From Spinacia oleracea (Eukaryota; Streptophyta; Magnoliopsida; Caryophyllales; Amaranthaceae), in the NCBI RefSeq assembly GCF_020520425.1, contig NC_079490.1, forward strand, positions 7,316,001-7,380,000: DNA of 64,000 nucleotides. Direction: 5' to 3'. This document shows, piece by piece, positions 1 through 18,850 of this stretch (the stretch's first letter is position 1; every line of letters starts with the position of its first letter). The position numbers and the translations under genes were made by a program. The notes under the pieces were generated by a model, which saw only the letters and a program-made list of their open reading frames with translations, did not search any database and was not told where the DNA came from.

Positions 1-77
1 GTCATGACTTGGTTTTCAACAAGAAGTTTCTGTGGTCTTGGAAGTTGTAAGTGAAGCAAAACTGTCAGTTTTAGTAG

Positions 78-1935
78 TCATTTCTTATAGTCATAAGCAG
101 CAATGTTCTGAGGTTCGCATTCAGGACTGAAAAGGCGGACAAGAAGAGCCGTGGTTGAGCTAACAGTAACAGCTCCACACGCTGCCCATCTGAGACTTCT
201 AGGAATTGTTACTCTTGACCCTGTGAGCCATGACAAAACCACATGAACAGAGAAAAACAAATAGAAAAAACAGCAAACAGTTCCATAGGAAATGTCAGGG
301 AATTTCTTGGTACAAAACAGACAATTTCAGCTAAACTTTCTGGTGACAAATAATGTAGTCATTTCACCTGAATAGAGTTGTGATAACACCACAACAACAT
401 TTTTTTGTGAATTTTTATCTTATATGGAGTACTAGTTTTATGCAAACAGTCATATCTCCTTAAACGTAGCCTTAAGAAAAAGCTTAAAGAAAAAGCCTGA
501 AACCCTAAACACAATTAATAACAGTAGAAGAGCGTGGTTTTGTCATGAAAACTAATACAGTACCATTTTGAGAAATATATTCAATCTTCATAGATAGCCC
601 TAGCATAACTCATAACAACATCACAATCTTGGCTTGATTTACCCTGTTCATTCTCAGTTTCTCGCAGCATCAACTATACACTAAAACCGATTTTGGCATA
701 CCTCTATGTGAATAAAGCACAGAAAACTGTGCTCTCGGAAGGGATGTACCAAAGTAACTTCCCTTCCCTATACTGACTAGGGCACGTATGACGTATCCCT
801 TTCATGAGGGTCATTCACTGGTTGGTCTTGAGAAACCAAAAGGAGAAAGACGGTCTAAAAGAGTTTCACAGAAGAATGAGTTAAACACTCTAACTAGTGA
901 AGTTTGGGTAGGAGGTTTATTGAAAGATTTGCAGACCTGAAGTTCCTAAACCTATTGATATGTTCTTTGACAATACAAATTGCAAATAAATCTACTGTAT
1001 AGATCATGAATCAATAAAGCTCGCAAGATTGACTGACACGATAACGTTCAAGATAAATTTATCAACACTCTTCCCGCATTTAGCTTGAATCTAAAGCCTT
1101 GGAAGTTGGTGGTTACCAGCTTCTGTTTTTCAACCTAAAATTTCGTGTTACAAGAATTGAATATGGACGATCTTAGCTAGCAATGTCGTGTAGAAGGTGT
1201 TTTGTATTCCGTTCCCGATATGCACATTTTGTTACAAATTCGTCATAATCAGAGTTTACAATATTGATTGAGAAGCTAGTTAGTTAGAGCTGCTATGACT
1301 TGGGTTTTTCCTAGTGATGTGATGTAATGTTGTTAGATTCAACAGAAAGCAATAAACATTTTGAAGCCTAGTAGTAAATCACTGACATTTTACATCAGGG
1401 CATGATTAAAGAGTAAGTGATTAAGGCTATGTTAATGCTTTATTACTTATTTTTGTTAAAACCCGACCAGATCACACCAGAAACTCGAAAAATCAAACCA
1501 CGCCAGAAACTCGAAAAATCAAACCACGCCAGAAACTCGAAAAATCAAACCATACCAGAAACTCGAAAAATCAAACCACACCAGAAACTCGAAAAATCAA
1601 ACCACACCAGAAACTCGAAAAAACAAACCACACCGGACTACATGAAGAGAACACATCCTAACAAGTTCAAAAGTGATACATTTCCTATTCCATACAGCAT
1701 TAAGCATCCCAAGTTCCCAACAATATAGTTTTACTTGTACATATTATAAACCAGAACACAAGAGTTTGAAGTAGAATGAACACATACCATAGTGTAGTCT
1801 GCACAAAACCCAGAAACCTAATGCTCCACCAACTGTAAAAATCCCAGCTGTTTGCCTCATTAACCTTGAGCATGGCTTTCCATCTGATCGCATGAGCTCA
1901 CCATCAGACCAACCAAGTGCTCGTCTCAACGCCAT
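78..1935 (-). CDS. Small two-helix membrane protein, unrecognised (2 exons)
   Basis: Two minus-strand exons, 1935-1788 and 220-78, join in frame across a GT-AG intron (donor GTATGTG after 1788, acceptor CACAG before 220) to give 96 aa. The ATG at 1933-1935 is the first Met of the frame; the stop is at 78-80. Seen: a hydrophilic N-terminus (about residues 1-26), a hydrophobic stretch about 29-46 (ending FWVLCRLHYG), a short basic loop (TIPRSLRW) and a second hydrophobic stretch about 61-80, then a short polar tail with ECEPQNIAAYDYKK. The size and two-helix hairpin recall small organelle-membrane or assembly factors such as COX20, but I see no diagnostic motif and assign no function. A likely 5' UTR exon lies upstream (donor at 2362/2361, possible acceptor near 1973). 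The 1.57-kb intron holds a 26-bp tandem array and no other gene. Confidence 0.7.
1477..1632. repeat. 26-bp tandem array, six copies
   Basis: Six head-to-tail copies of a 26-bp unit start at 1477, 1503, 1529, 1555, 1581 and 1607. The unit core is CCAGAAACTCGAAAAATCAA plus ACCAC(G/A). A broken seventh copy follows. The array sits in the intron of the small membrane-protein gene. A plus-strand open frame across it is only translated repeat. Confidence 0.92.
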
Positions 1936-2480
1936 CAATCAATCAAGTGCTCGTCTCAAACTCTCAAACCCCCTGATCATGCATAATACATTCTCCCCCA
2001 TTAGAAAATGTTCAATTTCTAGATTGCTAAAATCAAAACAATTAAACATAATACTCTTAATCTACAGAGTAATTGGGGCTAACTACATGAATTTCTACTC
2101 TTAAGTTGATACAATAATTAATAATTATCATTGAAATTAGCAGCAGCAATTGCAATTGCAATTGCAACTGTATTCATGTTCACCAAAGTAGAATTTTCAG
2201 AATTTCAGTGAGGAATTTCATCGAACACCTGTTATGCATTCTTCGAGAACTGAAAATCTCCTCCCCTCGGAACTTAGAACTCAAAATGCAATTTGATTGA
2301 GGTTGCAGGAAATGAAATGAAATGAAATGAAATGAAAAATTGAGATGAAAAGAAGGTGTACCTGCCGACGTTCTCAGCAAGATTGTTGCAGACTTGCAGT
2401 GTACAGTCACGGTGGCGGAATTATAGACGGTTATGTGACCCAGCGAAATGACCAAATTAATTTAATTGATTTAAATAATC
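1936..2480 (-). promoter_or_regulatory. Likely 5' UTR and upstream region of the small membrane-protein gene
   Basis: On the minus strand a good donor (CGGCAG|GTACACC, cut at 2362/2361) and an acceptor-like GATCAG near 1974 suggest a 5' UTR exon above about 2362 and an intron just before the ATG. An (AATGA)5 microsatellite lies at 2311-2335. No TATA box can be called with confidence. Confidence 0.4.
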
Positions 2481-2902
2481 ACTGAACGCCAATTTTGATA
2501 AAATACTAAAATATTTTTGGAAAATATAAAATGAAATGTAAATAATATTTTAGGACACCAAAAAAAACGTAAAGAACAAAAATAAACGAATAAAGTAAGT
2601 AAAATACAATGTGAATTCGACGTTCCACCGATAGACTCGGCCATGTAAACATTACTACGCATTTTGTCGCCGGCGACATGGTGGTGGCAGTGGTGGCCCG
2701 TGGTGCCTACTTTGAGTAAATAAATGAGGAGGTAAATAAAGGAGGGTATTTGGATAAATAAATGTGGCGATTTTTAGTAATATGTGGCGGTAAATAGTAA
2801 GCCCCATAAAATTCCAACCAAAACAACATAAACTTTTCTTACAAAATCACACATGAATTAATTACCCATTACTACATTGGTCAAACGAGACGTTAAGACT
2901 TG

Positions 2903-3244
2903 GTTGATGGTCGTGGGTTGGGTCGGGCTTCGGGCCGAGCCCACGCCAGGCCCACGTTGTTTCGTGTCGTGTCGTGCCGTCCCGAAAAGTTAAAAAAGGG
3001 CCCAGGCCGGGCCCACGGGCTTTCGTGCCGTGCAAGGCCGACCCGTCGTGTCTAAGGCTAATTTTACTACATTTAGCGTGCTTTGTCGTGTCGGGTCGAG
3101 TCGTGTCGTGCCTTGTCATGCTTTTTTCAAAAAGTTAAGGCCCAAGCCCGCGACTTCGTGCCCGTGCCGGGACGTGTTTTTTTCGTGCTCTTATCGGTCC
3201 GGGCTTTTTTCAAGCCCGATCCAGCTCGGCCCACAGTCATCTTT
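2903..3244. mobile_element. GC-rich inverted-repeat element, copy 1
   Basis: A GC-rich island in AT-rich DNA starts GATGGTCGTGGG and ends CCCACAGTCATC. The interior is built from degenerate GGGCTTCGGGCC and CGTGTCGTGCC words. A second copy lies in opposite orientation at 36811-37132, sharing the internal landmark CTAAGGCTAATTTTACTA. It has no coding frame of its own, so it looks like a non-autonomous DNA element. The superfamily is not resolved because no clean target duplication is seen. Confidence 0.6.
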
Positions 3245-3270
3245 AGTTGGGGGTGGTTGGGTGGAGTAAA

Positions 3271-4803
3271 TCTATACCTAGTATTTAAAAACCTAAACCA
3301 TCTACACCATATTGCCACGTGTCATTGTACACCATATTGACACGTGTCATTATCTTTGTTCACCATTTTTTTCGTTTTCCCCGTAAACTCTTTCCCTTCT
3401 TATGATGCCACTTCCTACCCGTATCATCTATTCATCTCCCACCCTTCCATCTTCTAGCTCCTTCAACCTTCAAAATCAATTCTCCATTCAATTCAAATAT
3501 TCCTTCAACAATCAAATTAATCCGTCTACACAATTTATTTAATTCAGTTCTCATTTCTTTGTCTCTTGAGTATAACTTAACCGTTTTCAGAATTGAATTG
3601 GATCTATTAATTGATTCATTAAGGGAAATGAATTAGAAACCCTTAGCATTTTGACGGTTTCTTCTTTATTTTTAGCCATTTAAACCCGATTTTTTACATT
3701 CAATTTTGATTAGGTACATTTCTTTGTTTTCATCTGTTGCTACAATTGATTTTAGTTCTTCTATTGGGTTGTTTTTCAGGCAATTATATGAATGTGAAAA
3801 GGTGCAGCTAGCTCAACACATACCAATACTTTCGCCAATTTGGGCTTCAAGCCTTCTTTAATTTCTCCACTAACTTCTCTATCAAGTTCAACTTTATATT
3901 TTAGTATATTTTAAGGGAAATTTGCAACTTCAGGTGAATATATGATGAACAATGTATTTTTTGTTGATTGATTGTTTCGGATATTATACTTCGTATCTTT
4001 ATTAAAATGAGGTTCTTGTATATTTGATTATTAGTTATTTGGTGGCTTTTAGAATTTTATTTAAAATTTGGCTAACATGCCAAGTTTTGTATCTGGAATG
4101 GGTTTATGATGAATCAATAATAGGGTATACGGTGAAGAAGAATGGCACAAACCATCGATGACTTTCTGAACTCGTAGCGGCTGGATTAGTGATTTATTTT
4201 ATCTGAGTTGTAGGGGCTTCTCACTTTCTATGATGGCTAACTTCCTATTTAATTGATCTGATTTTATTAGCTAACTTCCTCTGTTGCCGTTGTTGTGCAA
4301 TATTGTTGATTAGGTACTAACTCCACTATAGCTACATAATGGGCATTGGGTACTTCTGCATCCATTGTCTCATTGCAAGATGATGTTTTTTCCAGACGCC
4401 AGTTTAAATTTTATTTATTTATTCGTCTTATAAATTAAAGTGGATATGTGAATTCATATCCTAAAATTTTTACCCATTTTTCTTCTAAGCTAAATCCTCA
4501 TAATCAATTTTTGTTTCTAATCCATTGAAGTTGGGAAATGACGCAATAGCATCAAATCTTATAGCTACTACAAAGTCCTCACAATGTACAATATATGTAT
4601 TTATATATTCTACTACATATTTACATCGTTTAGATTTGGCAAGTAACGTGTATAAACTGCAAAGACTACTCTGTATTAGTGGGATTTAACCTTGAGGCTT
4701 AAGGAGTTCCATTTTTCGGTGTAAACATGTTAGTGTTGGTGGAACATGTTCTACATGCCTATGTATATAAATAGCCCGTTCATCGAACGGGCCAAAGAAC
4801 TAA
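3271..4803 (+). mobile_element. Non-autonomous Helitron (1.53 kb)
   Basis: The 5' end is A|TCTATACCTAGTATTTAAAA, followed by a CACGTGTCA word as in other Helitrons of this window. The 3' end has a hairpin (GCCCGTTC at 4774-4781, loop ATC, GAACGGGC at 4785-4792), then CAAAGAA and CTAA, ending at 4803 before a host T. No target duplication is expected, and the A|T insertion context fits. The interior has 5'-UTR-like pyrimidine-rich DNA and intron-like stretches but no readable captured exon. The Rep/helicase gene is absent. Confidence 0.75.
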
Positions 4804-5619
4804 TTATCCGTAATACACCCAGGCGAAGGAACTACTCGTACGGACTACAGAGTGAGAAAGTTCCACGTATCTTCCTACAACAATAAACCTCCTCGTAGTT
4901 AAAATAACATTGACACTCGTGGTTCATATAGATCCCCTTTTTGCTACATTTTTGTCGTTCCTTACCTTTTATCTTTTGTATCCTCTCACTTAGTAATCCC
5001 TTGCTTATAAACAAAACAAAACAACAACAATATTTTCATTAATAAAAACTCAATATTATTATCCAAATATTTTTAAATAATTGTCGTATTAATTTTTTTA
5101 ATTTTTTTTACTACTATCACACTTTCACTTGACTTGATAAGTTATACTATTTCTATGAAGTGTATTTTATGGCAAAAGAGCCATAAAGACAATTAAAGTA
5201 CATGTGAGGGAGGGTGGAGATTCGAACATTTGACTCATCATATACAAAACATTAGTTTTATTGTCTTGAATTTTAGGCCGAAACCTCGTTGGTGCACGAA
5301 AATATTGGTGATCATTGTGGAACTGAGTTGAAAAGCACATAATCATGGGTAGAAATTCCAAATATTTCCAAGAGAATTTCAAAAATTACATAAGTTTTGG
5401 AATTGATTTTTTTAATTAATAATACGGAGTATCGGGCAAAGGTCAAAGAAAACATCTCATTTTCTTCTAACGACAATTATTTAGGAAAAGAATGACAAAA
5501 TGAGTAATCTATGCTCTTAATTTTGTTGTTGTTACTGATATGCTACTTAAACGTGGATGTCAATTAGTTTAGTTGGTAAAATGTAGAAGAGGTGGCAATC
5601 AAGGAGGCTTTCTAATTAA
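4804..5619. other. AT-rich intergenic DNA without recognisable gene
   Basis: No coding frame, repeat end or RNA gene was recognised here. Confidence 0.6.
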
Positions 5620-5933
5620 TTCTATAATCGGTATACCATTGAAATGGTATACTAAGGACAAATTAGTAACTTCAGATGGTATATTAAGGGTCAAATGATA
5701 AGTTCAGGTAATAGATTGAGTATGGCCACGAAAAATAACATTAATCATTGACTTGTGAGCACCAAACTATGTTGTTAGTAACCAAATAAAAATGCAACCA
5801 CGTTACAAAACTATGCTGTATGATACCACATGAGAAAATACAACTACTCTTCTTGTACCAAACTATGTGGTTTGATACTAAATGAAAATACAGAATATTA
5901 GTATACCATTTCAGTGGTATACTGATTATAGAA
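5620..5933. mobile_element. Foldback (TIR) element, 314 bp
   Basis: Terminal inverted repeats start TTCTATAATC at 5620 and end GATTATAGAA at 5933. Each terminus also contains its own near-palindrome (GTATACCATT..AATGGTATAC). There is no coding content and no clear target duplication. Confidence 0.65.
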
Positions 5934-6339
5934 CAAGATTTCTTCGACAACCAAGAGTTAAGATAGAATCCCATCTACACTATTTATCGGCTTAACCTTT
6001 GTGACTCGCTTGATGTCTTAAAAAAAAATTAAAATTAAATATGAGAAGGCATGAGAATATGTCACAAGAGTAAAACCTTGACTAAACACAAGGAAGAAAG
6101 TGACATTTTCCTTTAATAAAACATTAAAACCTAAAGTCGTACCAATTACAACTTTATTAAATCACTAATCATCTACTGATTACTTTTAAAATGACTAATA
6201 ATATTTTGATTTAGTATACTCTTGAAGAGTGACACTGACACAACAGATTAGTATGATTTTCAGATAAAAAATAAAAAAGAGAAATTTCGCAGGTGGGACC
6301 CATAAATTGAATGCTCCATAGCAGTTAGTGATCCTTTTT

Positions 6340-12788
<6,449 letters not shown>

Positions 12789-13340
12789 GCTGAAATCCCT
12801 GCTCGTGCCATGTAATTATATAGCTGTGTAAAAGTAGTAGTCGTTGTTTAAATGTTGTTGTAGACGAAGGAAGGGAGAATACGTACGTACCAGCACATAT
12901 TGTTATGTGATGCTGGTGTTCTGTAACGTAAATCAAACGCAGGTTGTTGCAGATTTTAGTTTGTTGACAGCTATTTATGCATCTTCAACTTGTCTTTTAC
13001 GCGATTTAGCACCAATAAATGGCACTCTTATCATAAGTTGCTGCTCATGTTGTTGAGCATAACATTGGTTGGAGGTTGCTTAAAACCTTTTATCAAGGAG
13101 CAGGAGTGATAGCGCGAGCACTTACTGCCTTACATGTTCTTGCTTGCACATTTCAGGGCACAAGTAAATTATATGAAGTACATTATCGACTGTATCTCTA
13201 TAAAATCTTCTGAAACATCTTTGCAGAACTCTGAAGTCTGATTTCTGCCCAAGTTCAGTCATGTTAATATGCTTGTTGGTTCAAAACCTTGTAATGTAGA
13301 AAGTACAAAATCCTGTCTCAGAATATTTAACTGTAACTGT
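12789..13340. other. 3' flank of AP1
   Basis: It holds the probable AP1 3' UTR (for example AATAAATGG near 13014, which could serve for polyadenylation). No other gene was recognised. Confidence 0.5.
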
Positions 13341-15035
13341 GGCCATGTAGTAAGGGATGGGCAAGGGCCAGGTATAGGACAGGTCCAATGAGACCTAGAT
13401 CTATATTTTTCACGTGGATCCACACACGTTCAAGATCTATTGAGTTCGATAAACTCAGACCCCCATCCGGATCCAATGGTTCTGGCCGTTCTAAAATGGT
13501 CCGAAACGGATCTTGATATTTTATTAATTTTAACATTTTTTGTCCCTACTTTTTTTTTTTTTCTAGGCCATTAGTATGACCATTATTTATCATCATATTC
13601 ATGTAAAAATTGTCAAAATTATTGTATAATACTTCACATGCAATTTAATGTTAAAAATATGCCCAAAAATAAGTTAAATTAAGGAAAAATTACTTTAAAT
13701 AATCCAACTTTTTGACGATTTTCCGTTAATAATCCAATCTTTGAATTATTATCTAATAATCTAACCTTTACACCCCATTAACTTTTATTGAACCCAAACG
13801 ACCGGTAACCGATTAAAAAGGTCAACTTTTAATTCCGACCTCGTTCCTCCTCCCTTCTTCCTCCATAACCTTCTCTAAGCTCTCCTCCATCCTAGCCATG
13901 TGATGTCGTCTCTTCTATCCCTTTCCCCGATCCTACCAGCAAGCCTAATCCCAATAGCAACCCCACCCTCGAAACCCTCTCTTTCCCCATCTTCGTCTTC
14001 ATCTCTGACCATCATTCGCACTCAAACCCCATTCACGGGGTCACACTCGGAATCCATAACTTGCGCCACCACGATTCATACTCTCTAGCAAACCTACCCG
14101 CCGACCCGCGGAACAACTTGCGAAACCAGGAGTCCAGGATCCGTTGAAAAGTCGTGCCCACACGTCACACCAGAAACTTTAAAATGTCGATACTGGAAAA
14201 AATTTGAAATTTTTTGTTGGAATTATGTACGAATTCGAGTAGGCGGTGTTTTAACTTCAAGCAAATTAAACTTATTTAACAATTCAGCATATGAAATTAA
14301 AGATTTTATTATCTAAAATAATCAAACTGGGGCTTGAGGTGTTCTGGGTGTAAGTGGTGGCTGAAGATGGTGGTGGACTGGTGGTGGAGCACTGGAGCCG
14401 GGAGGTGCGGTGGTGGTGCGTGCAATTGCAGAGGTGTGTTGGAGGGGAGGAGAAAAAGGAGGTTGTGTTTGAGGGGAGGAGAAAGAAAGGGGTATCGACG
14501 TATCGTTGTTGTTAGACTTGTGTTGTACATGGTTAATGGTGTTGAACGGTTGATTGATCATGTTCTTTGCATAAATGTTGAAGATGATGTCTTCATCTTG
14601 ATGTTGCAGCAAAATTGTTTTGTTTTTTTAAACATTAGTTTTTCTTTTCTTTTTTAATTAAAAAAAGTCAACCAAACAATTAGAAAAGAAAAAAAAATTT
14701 AAAATATAAATAAATTACAACGAATGGTTGCATGACACGTGTATAGGTAACCTGATGTATCAGGTTGGTGACCGGTTGGGTGCAATAAAAGTTAATGGGG
14801 TGCAAAGGTTAGATTATTAAATAATAATCCAAATGTTGGATTATCAACGGAAAATCGTCAAAAGGTTGGATTATTTAAAGTAATTTTTCCTTAAATTAAT
14901 AAATTTTGTTATTTTTATTAATTGCATGAGTCCATGGGTCGGATATGGACTAAGCTTGGGTCGAAAAATATTGAACTCAGACGTAGACCCGTTTATTAAC
15001 AAATGAACTCATATCCGCCCCCAAATCCAATGTGT
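13340..15035. repeat. GC-richer repeat split by a MULE insertion
   Basis: 13349-13530 (GGGATGGGCAAGGGCC.., GACCTAGATC, GGATCC words) and 14925-15035 (GGGTCGGATATGG, GTAGACCCG, CATATCCGCCCCC) look like parts of one low-complexity name-like repeat, similar in style to 19506-19860. They are separated by the element at 13683-14890. No coding content. Confidence 0.4.
13683..14890. mobile_element. MULE-type TIR element (1208 bp), 9-bp TSD
   Basis: It begins GGAAAAATTACTTTAAATAA and ends with the reverse complement (TTTAAAGTAATTTTTCC); the inverted repeats run over 100 bp. The flanking 9-bp direct repeat TTAAATTAA is exact (13674-13682, 14891-14899). A 9-bp TSD with long TIRs is the Mutator-like signature. 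The interior has gene-like GC-rich DNA with short frames but no transposase. It is very similar to 24827-26048. Confidence 0.88.
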
Positions 15036-15198
15036 TAGAATTCAACTTCTCTTTACTTGTATTTTGCTTATCTATTGTTTTCTAGGATCTTTCTAATAGT
15101 TTTCTAGGATTTAGATAGAATTATTATGTTTATGTAATCCAGTGTTCACTAGCAGTTTTTATTAGCTAATTTAAAATAAACCTCTATGAAAGGTATGG

Positions 15199-17938
15199 TG
15201 TAATCCCCCGTATATTTATAAAGCTTATTAATATAGTTTTACGAATAATTAATTATATTTAAATTAAATTGGTGAATTTTAGTAATATATATACATATTT
15301 AATGAATATTTACTTATTGAAATGCATTTTAAATATTTTAAGAATTTTTGAAATCAAAAATAATTTTAGAATTTTATTTTGAAAAGAAATCGAATTACGA
15401 AAACGGATTGAATTTATAAAACGATCCTATTTAGTTTTGAATTCGAATCATAAAAACCAATTCTACTCCTAGCCCAATTGGGCAAAGCCCAAACCAATAA
15501 ACCCAACAAATACTCCTTTCTCTCCTCTACTCTTACGTGAAACCAAAAGGGAAAAAAAAAAGAAAAAAAAAACCCTCCTACTGCAATTCACGCACAACTC
15601 AGCCATCTCTCCCGCCTTCACTACTCGTCGTCGTCCTAGCCGCCGACCACCACGCACGGTAATCTCAGCCCTCTCCCTCCTCTTTCGATTCTCCTTCTTC
15701 CTCTGCTTTCGTTCCTCCTCTTCCCCTCTGTTTTTCGTGCTTCCCTTAATCCTTTGCGTGTTCGCAGCAACCCCGTTCGCGCAGCAGCCACCGCACGCAA
15801 CCACCGTGCCCAGCTCCTTGTCGCGCTGCCTTGCTGCACGTACGTCAACCACCACTGCCGCCCTACCGGCCAGCGCTCTTCCTCTCCTCTTTTCTTGGAT
15901 TCCCATTTGCGCACCACCATTACAAACACGCGCAACCACCGTTGCTGCCACCGCCGGCCACCTTGCGTCAGCCGACTATCTGCCTTGCTGCCGCCGTCCC
16001 TGACCGCCGGCCAGCCTCCCTCTCTCTCACTTTTGATTATTTCCTTAAACCCTAAACTAATTAATGAATTTAATTACGTTTTAATAGTTTAATTATGTTT
16101 CTTGAATTTAAATTATAAGTTTTATGATTTGATTATGAATTTCAAGAATTATATGTTTGCATAATTAAATTATTAATTTTAGATTATATAAATGCATTGA
16201 AATATTGATTTTTAATTATTTTATGAATTTTAAGGTTTTTAATGATTTTAAATCATGGTAGGATGGTTAGGAATTATTAAAGTTATTGTTTTTATGCTTT
16301 CAAACATGTTAATTATGTTTTGGAGTAGTTTGAAAGTAGTTATATTGCTGGAAATTTAAAGTATGATGCTTTGAAGAGTTTTCAACGAATTTCACTAATT
16401 AATATAATAATTACGATGCTAGGAGATTAAATATTCAAGTTTCGATATTGGGAAATGTTCTAATTATGTTTAGGAAGGGTTTGAAGCTCCCTAATGTTGC
16501 TGAAAATTCAATATGAATTGATATGAGTCTATATTGGTTGTTGTTAGGTGGAGAATTCTCCGTAGGCGACTTTTGAATTATTAAAGTGGTCTTGCAGTTT
16601 GTGTACACAAGGTACGTACATACCTGTGTGCTTGGAATGTGTGCTAATTGTTGAAACCATGTTGAATTGTTGATGAACTTGGTTATGTTAATGTTGTTGA
16701 TGAACTTAGTCAGGTCGAAATTGCATGTTTGATAATGTTGGATGAACATATTAAACCTTTATTGCATTTTGAGGATTATAACATGTTAGTATGGAAGATT
16801 GATGCAAATATGTTTGATTGGGAACACTAGATTATTTAGTATATAATTCAGATCAGTTAATTGTTGTTCCCTTTTAGCTTTTCACTACTTTATGAGGGCG
16901 GAGGACCTTATTTAGTAAGTTGAAACCTTATACCCATATACAGGGGTTGATCAGTATTAAAGAAAAGATTGGAGTTAATTGGAATGAGTCTTGTTTGATG
17001 CCTTTGTGATCACTTACTCAATTCCAAGATAAAAACAGTTGTAAATAAATGTGAGTTGCATGCCTTATGTGATTGTTGAGTCATAACAGGGTGTCAATTT
17101 GTAAATCATGTAAAGTGAAACTGAGTAGCAATAGCTTTAGACTGTGCACGTCTAAAGTGACGGACAAACAGGAGTTGGGGTTCATGGTGGTAGCCCATGG
17201 CCTTTCATTCGGACCGGATTGATCACCGCGTCCTATTTTCAGTCAAACGTTCCTCGATATCGCAGGTCACTGAGGTTACGGAGTCGCGCCCGTACCTCGT
17301 CTTCCTTAGTGAAGACTTCTAGCTAGAAAAATCGATCCATTGCCATTTTAAATTAAATAATATTATTGTTATAAAGGTCTAGTCCAGTCAAGTATAGCTT
17401 TCAAGTCAGTATGTTTTGGTTTTCCTTGCTTATGTTTTATTTAGTATCATGTGAGGATTGTTCGGTTAATAGAATCATGCTAGGATTATCATTTATTTAG
17501 TATGTAGTACTCAGCTTTGCTGATTACGTGCTTTTGCTTGTGCATGTTGATCATGGCTATGCCTTATTGATCCTGTGATGACCCAATCTTTGGTGAGCAG
17601 TCTCTAAGGATCAATAAGTATTGTCCATCTGCAGGTTTGAAGATGTTGCATCATTGGGATCGGGAATAGAGAGCTTGTATTTAGTTTTGATTTGCTAAGT
17701 TGACTTGGGTTTGTTTAATTGGACTTTAAACTTGTTAGTTGATCTTATTTTTGTTGATTGGTTTTTGGATTAACTATGTAATCGATTATTTATAAACCTA
17801 AAGTTATTTATTATGTTTTCCGCTGCAAAATTCTGAATAAGCCGTTACGTTTTCACACGGGCGATAATGCCTTGATAATTCTCTACGTTTTACATAAAAA
17901 GGTTATTTTAGAAAAGAGAGAATTGTCGGGGTGTTACA
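15199..17938. mobile_element. Solo LTR, 2.74 kb
   Basis: It begins TGTAATCCCCCG and ends TCGGGGTGTTACA, ends typical of large plant gypsy-type LTRs. It is flanked by an exact 5-bp duplication TATGG (15194-15198, 17939-17943). No gag-pol follows, so it is a solo LTR left by recombination. A CT/GC-rich segment (15470-16030) contains overlapping open frames on both strands (for example 15469-15951 minus). These are compositional, with no domain, and are not called as genes. Confidence 0.8.
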
Positions 17939-17943
17939 TATGG

Positions 17944-18830
17944 ACCAATACCTCTCATCATAAATTGTCTTTGCTTAATCACTTGTGTTGTTATTAGCCT
18001 TTATAGACATTGTATTGTCGCATGTTTTTTAGATTTCCAGGACTCAACAAAGTCTAGCTCCTCAAAACAGTTACATTCTCGTAGTGGGTCCCGCTTGTGC
18101 CTGTTGTGCACACACAAGAGCCCCGACCGCCCTCGACTTTGCGCACACTCTTGTCGCCAACAGGCAAGATTGTCCATTCTGAATCAAACACCCGGCCGTG
18201 CCCCGCCAAAGCCTTGAGATTAACTTCTCGCACAAGGCTTGTGCCCTTGCTGCCCATAGGCAAGAGCGCGCCGCACGATCCGGTGTTAAAACACTCGAAC
18301 CGTGACACAAAGGGTCTAATAAAATTGGACCAGCCCCTAAACAATGGGGCAGGTCTAACAGGGTTTGGGTAGGGTCCTAACATGCAAATCGAGTCATGTT
18401 CAATGGCTCAAGATATTTGTGTGAAATCAAGGTCTATCCACCTATCCCGTGACATTGTTATTCTTTCGTTCTTTTCCTTTTCTCCCAAGTTCTACAGGTT
18501 TTTAAAGGAGACTTCTATTGGTAATCGCCCCAGCTTCAATGCCATATTCAATAAGGAATCCAAAGCTACAAATTGCCTTGACACGATAATCCCTCGTTGG
18601 TGGTGTAAACACGGTAGTTTCAATAATCATGGACATTCAAAAGAAGAGCCAACCACTATCCTATGTTTAGGTTTATGTTTTTTGATAGTTTGGTAGTATG
18701 TGTAAAGGTCTCTAAAGACCTTAGTAATTTAATAGTATGTAGTTTGTAAAACTCTTTATTGTGCAAATTCAACCTATGTCAAAAAAAAGAAAAAAAATTA
18801 GATCTCTCATTAAGTCATTATATTGACTAT
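17944..18830. other. Unassigned repeat-like DNA
   Basis: 18060-18380 is GC-rich with internal inverted words (CAGGCAAGA, CAAGGCTTGTGCC, GCCCATAGGCAAGAG) and short frames on both strands without domains. 18400-18800 ends in an A-rich tail (AAAAAAAAGAAAAAAAA), as in a retroposon 3' end, but no reverse-transcriptase motif is visible. Confidence 0.3.
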
Positions 18831-18831
18831 A

Positions 18832-18850
18832 TCTATACTAATATATTAAA
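18832..18850 (+). mobile_element. Helitron 5' terminus, interrupted
   Basis: A|TCTATACTAATATATTAAAA begins at 18832 in the form seen at 28092. The sequence continues as AGACG after the MULE at 18851-19311 and its duplicated TATATTAAA. No plus-strand 3' hairpin with CTRR was found downstream, so the right limit is unknown. Confidence 0.5.

Noticed and set aside
1417-1728. Open frame of 103 codons (plus)
   Set aside because: It is a translation of the 26-bp tandem array inside an intron; no independent coding evidence.
2862-3340. Open frames within the GC-rich element
   Set aside because: Frames in many phases caused by low-stop GC-rich repeat words; the same element recurs at 36811 with different frames.
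14309-14657. Coding potential inside the MULE at 13683-14890
   Set aside because: Overlapping frames on both strands with P/S/T or G/R/V runs and no transposase motif; kept only as possible captured DNA.
15469-16092. Overlapping open frames up to 160 codons on both strands
   Set aside because: Open frames in several phases at once, R/A/P-rich composition from GC/CT-rich DNA inside a solo LTR; no domain.
18054-18383. Open frames of 79-109 codons on both strands
   Set aside because: They arise in a GC-rich repeat with inverted words; frames on both strands with no domain or splice context.
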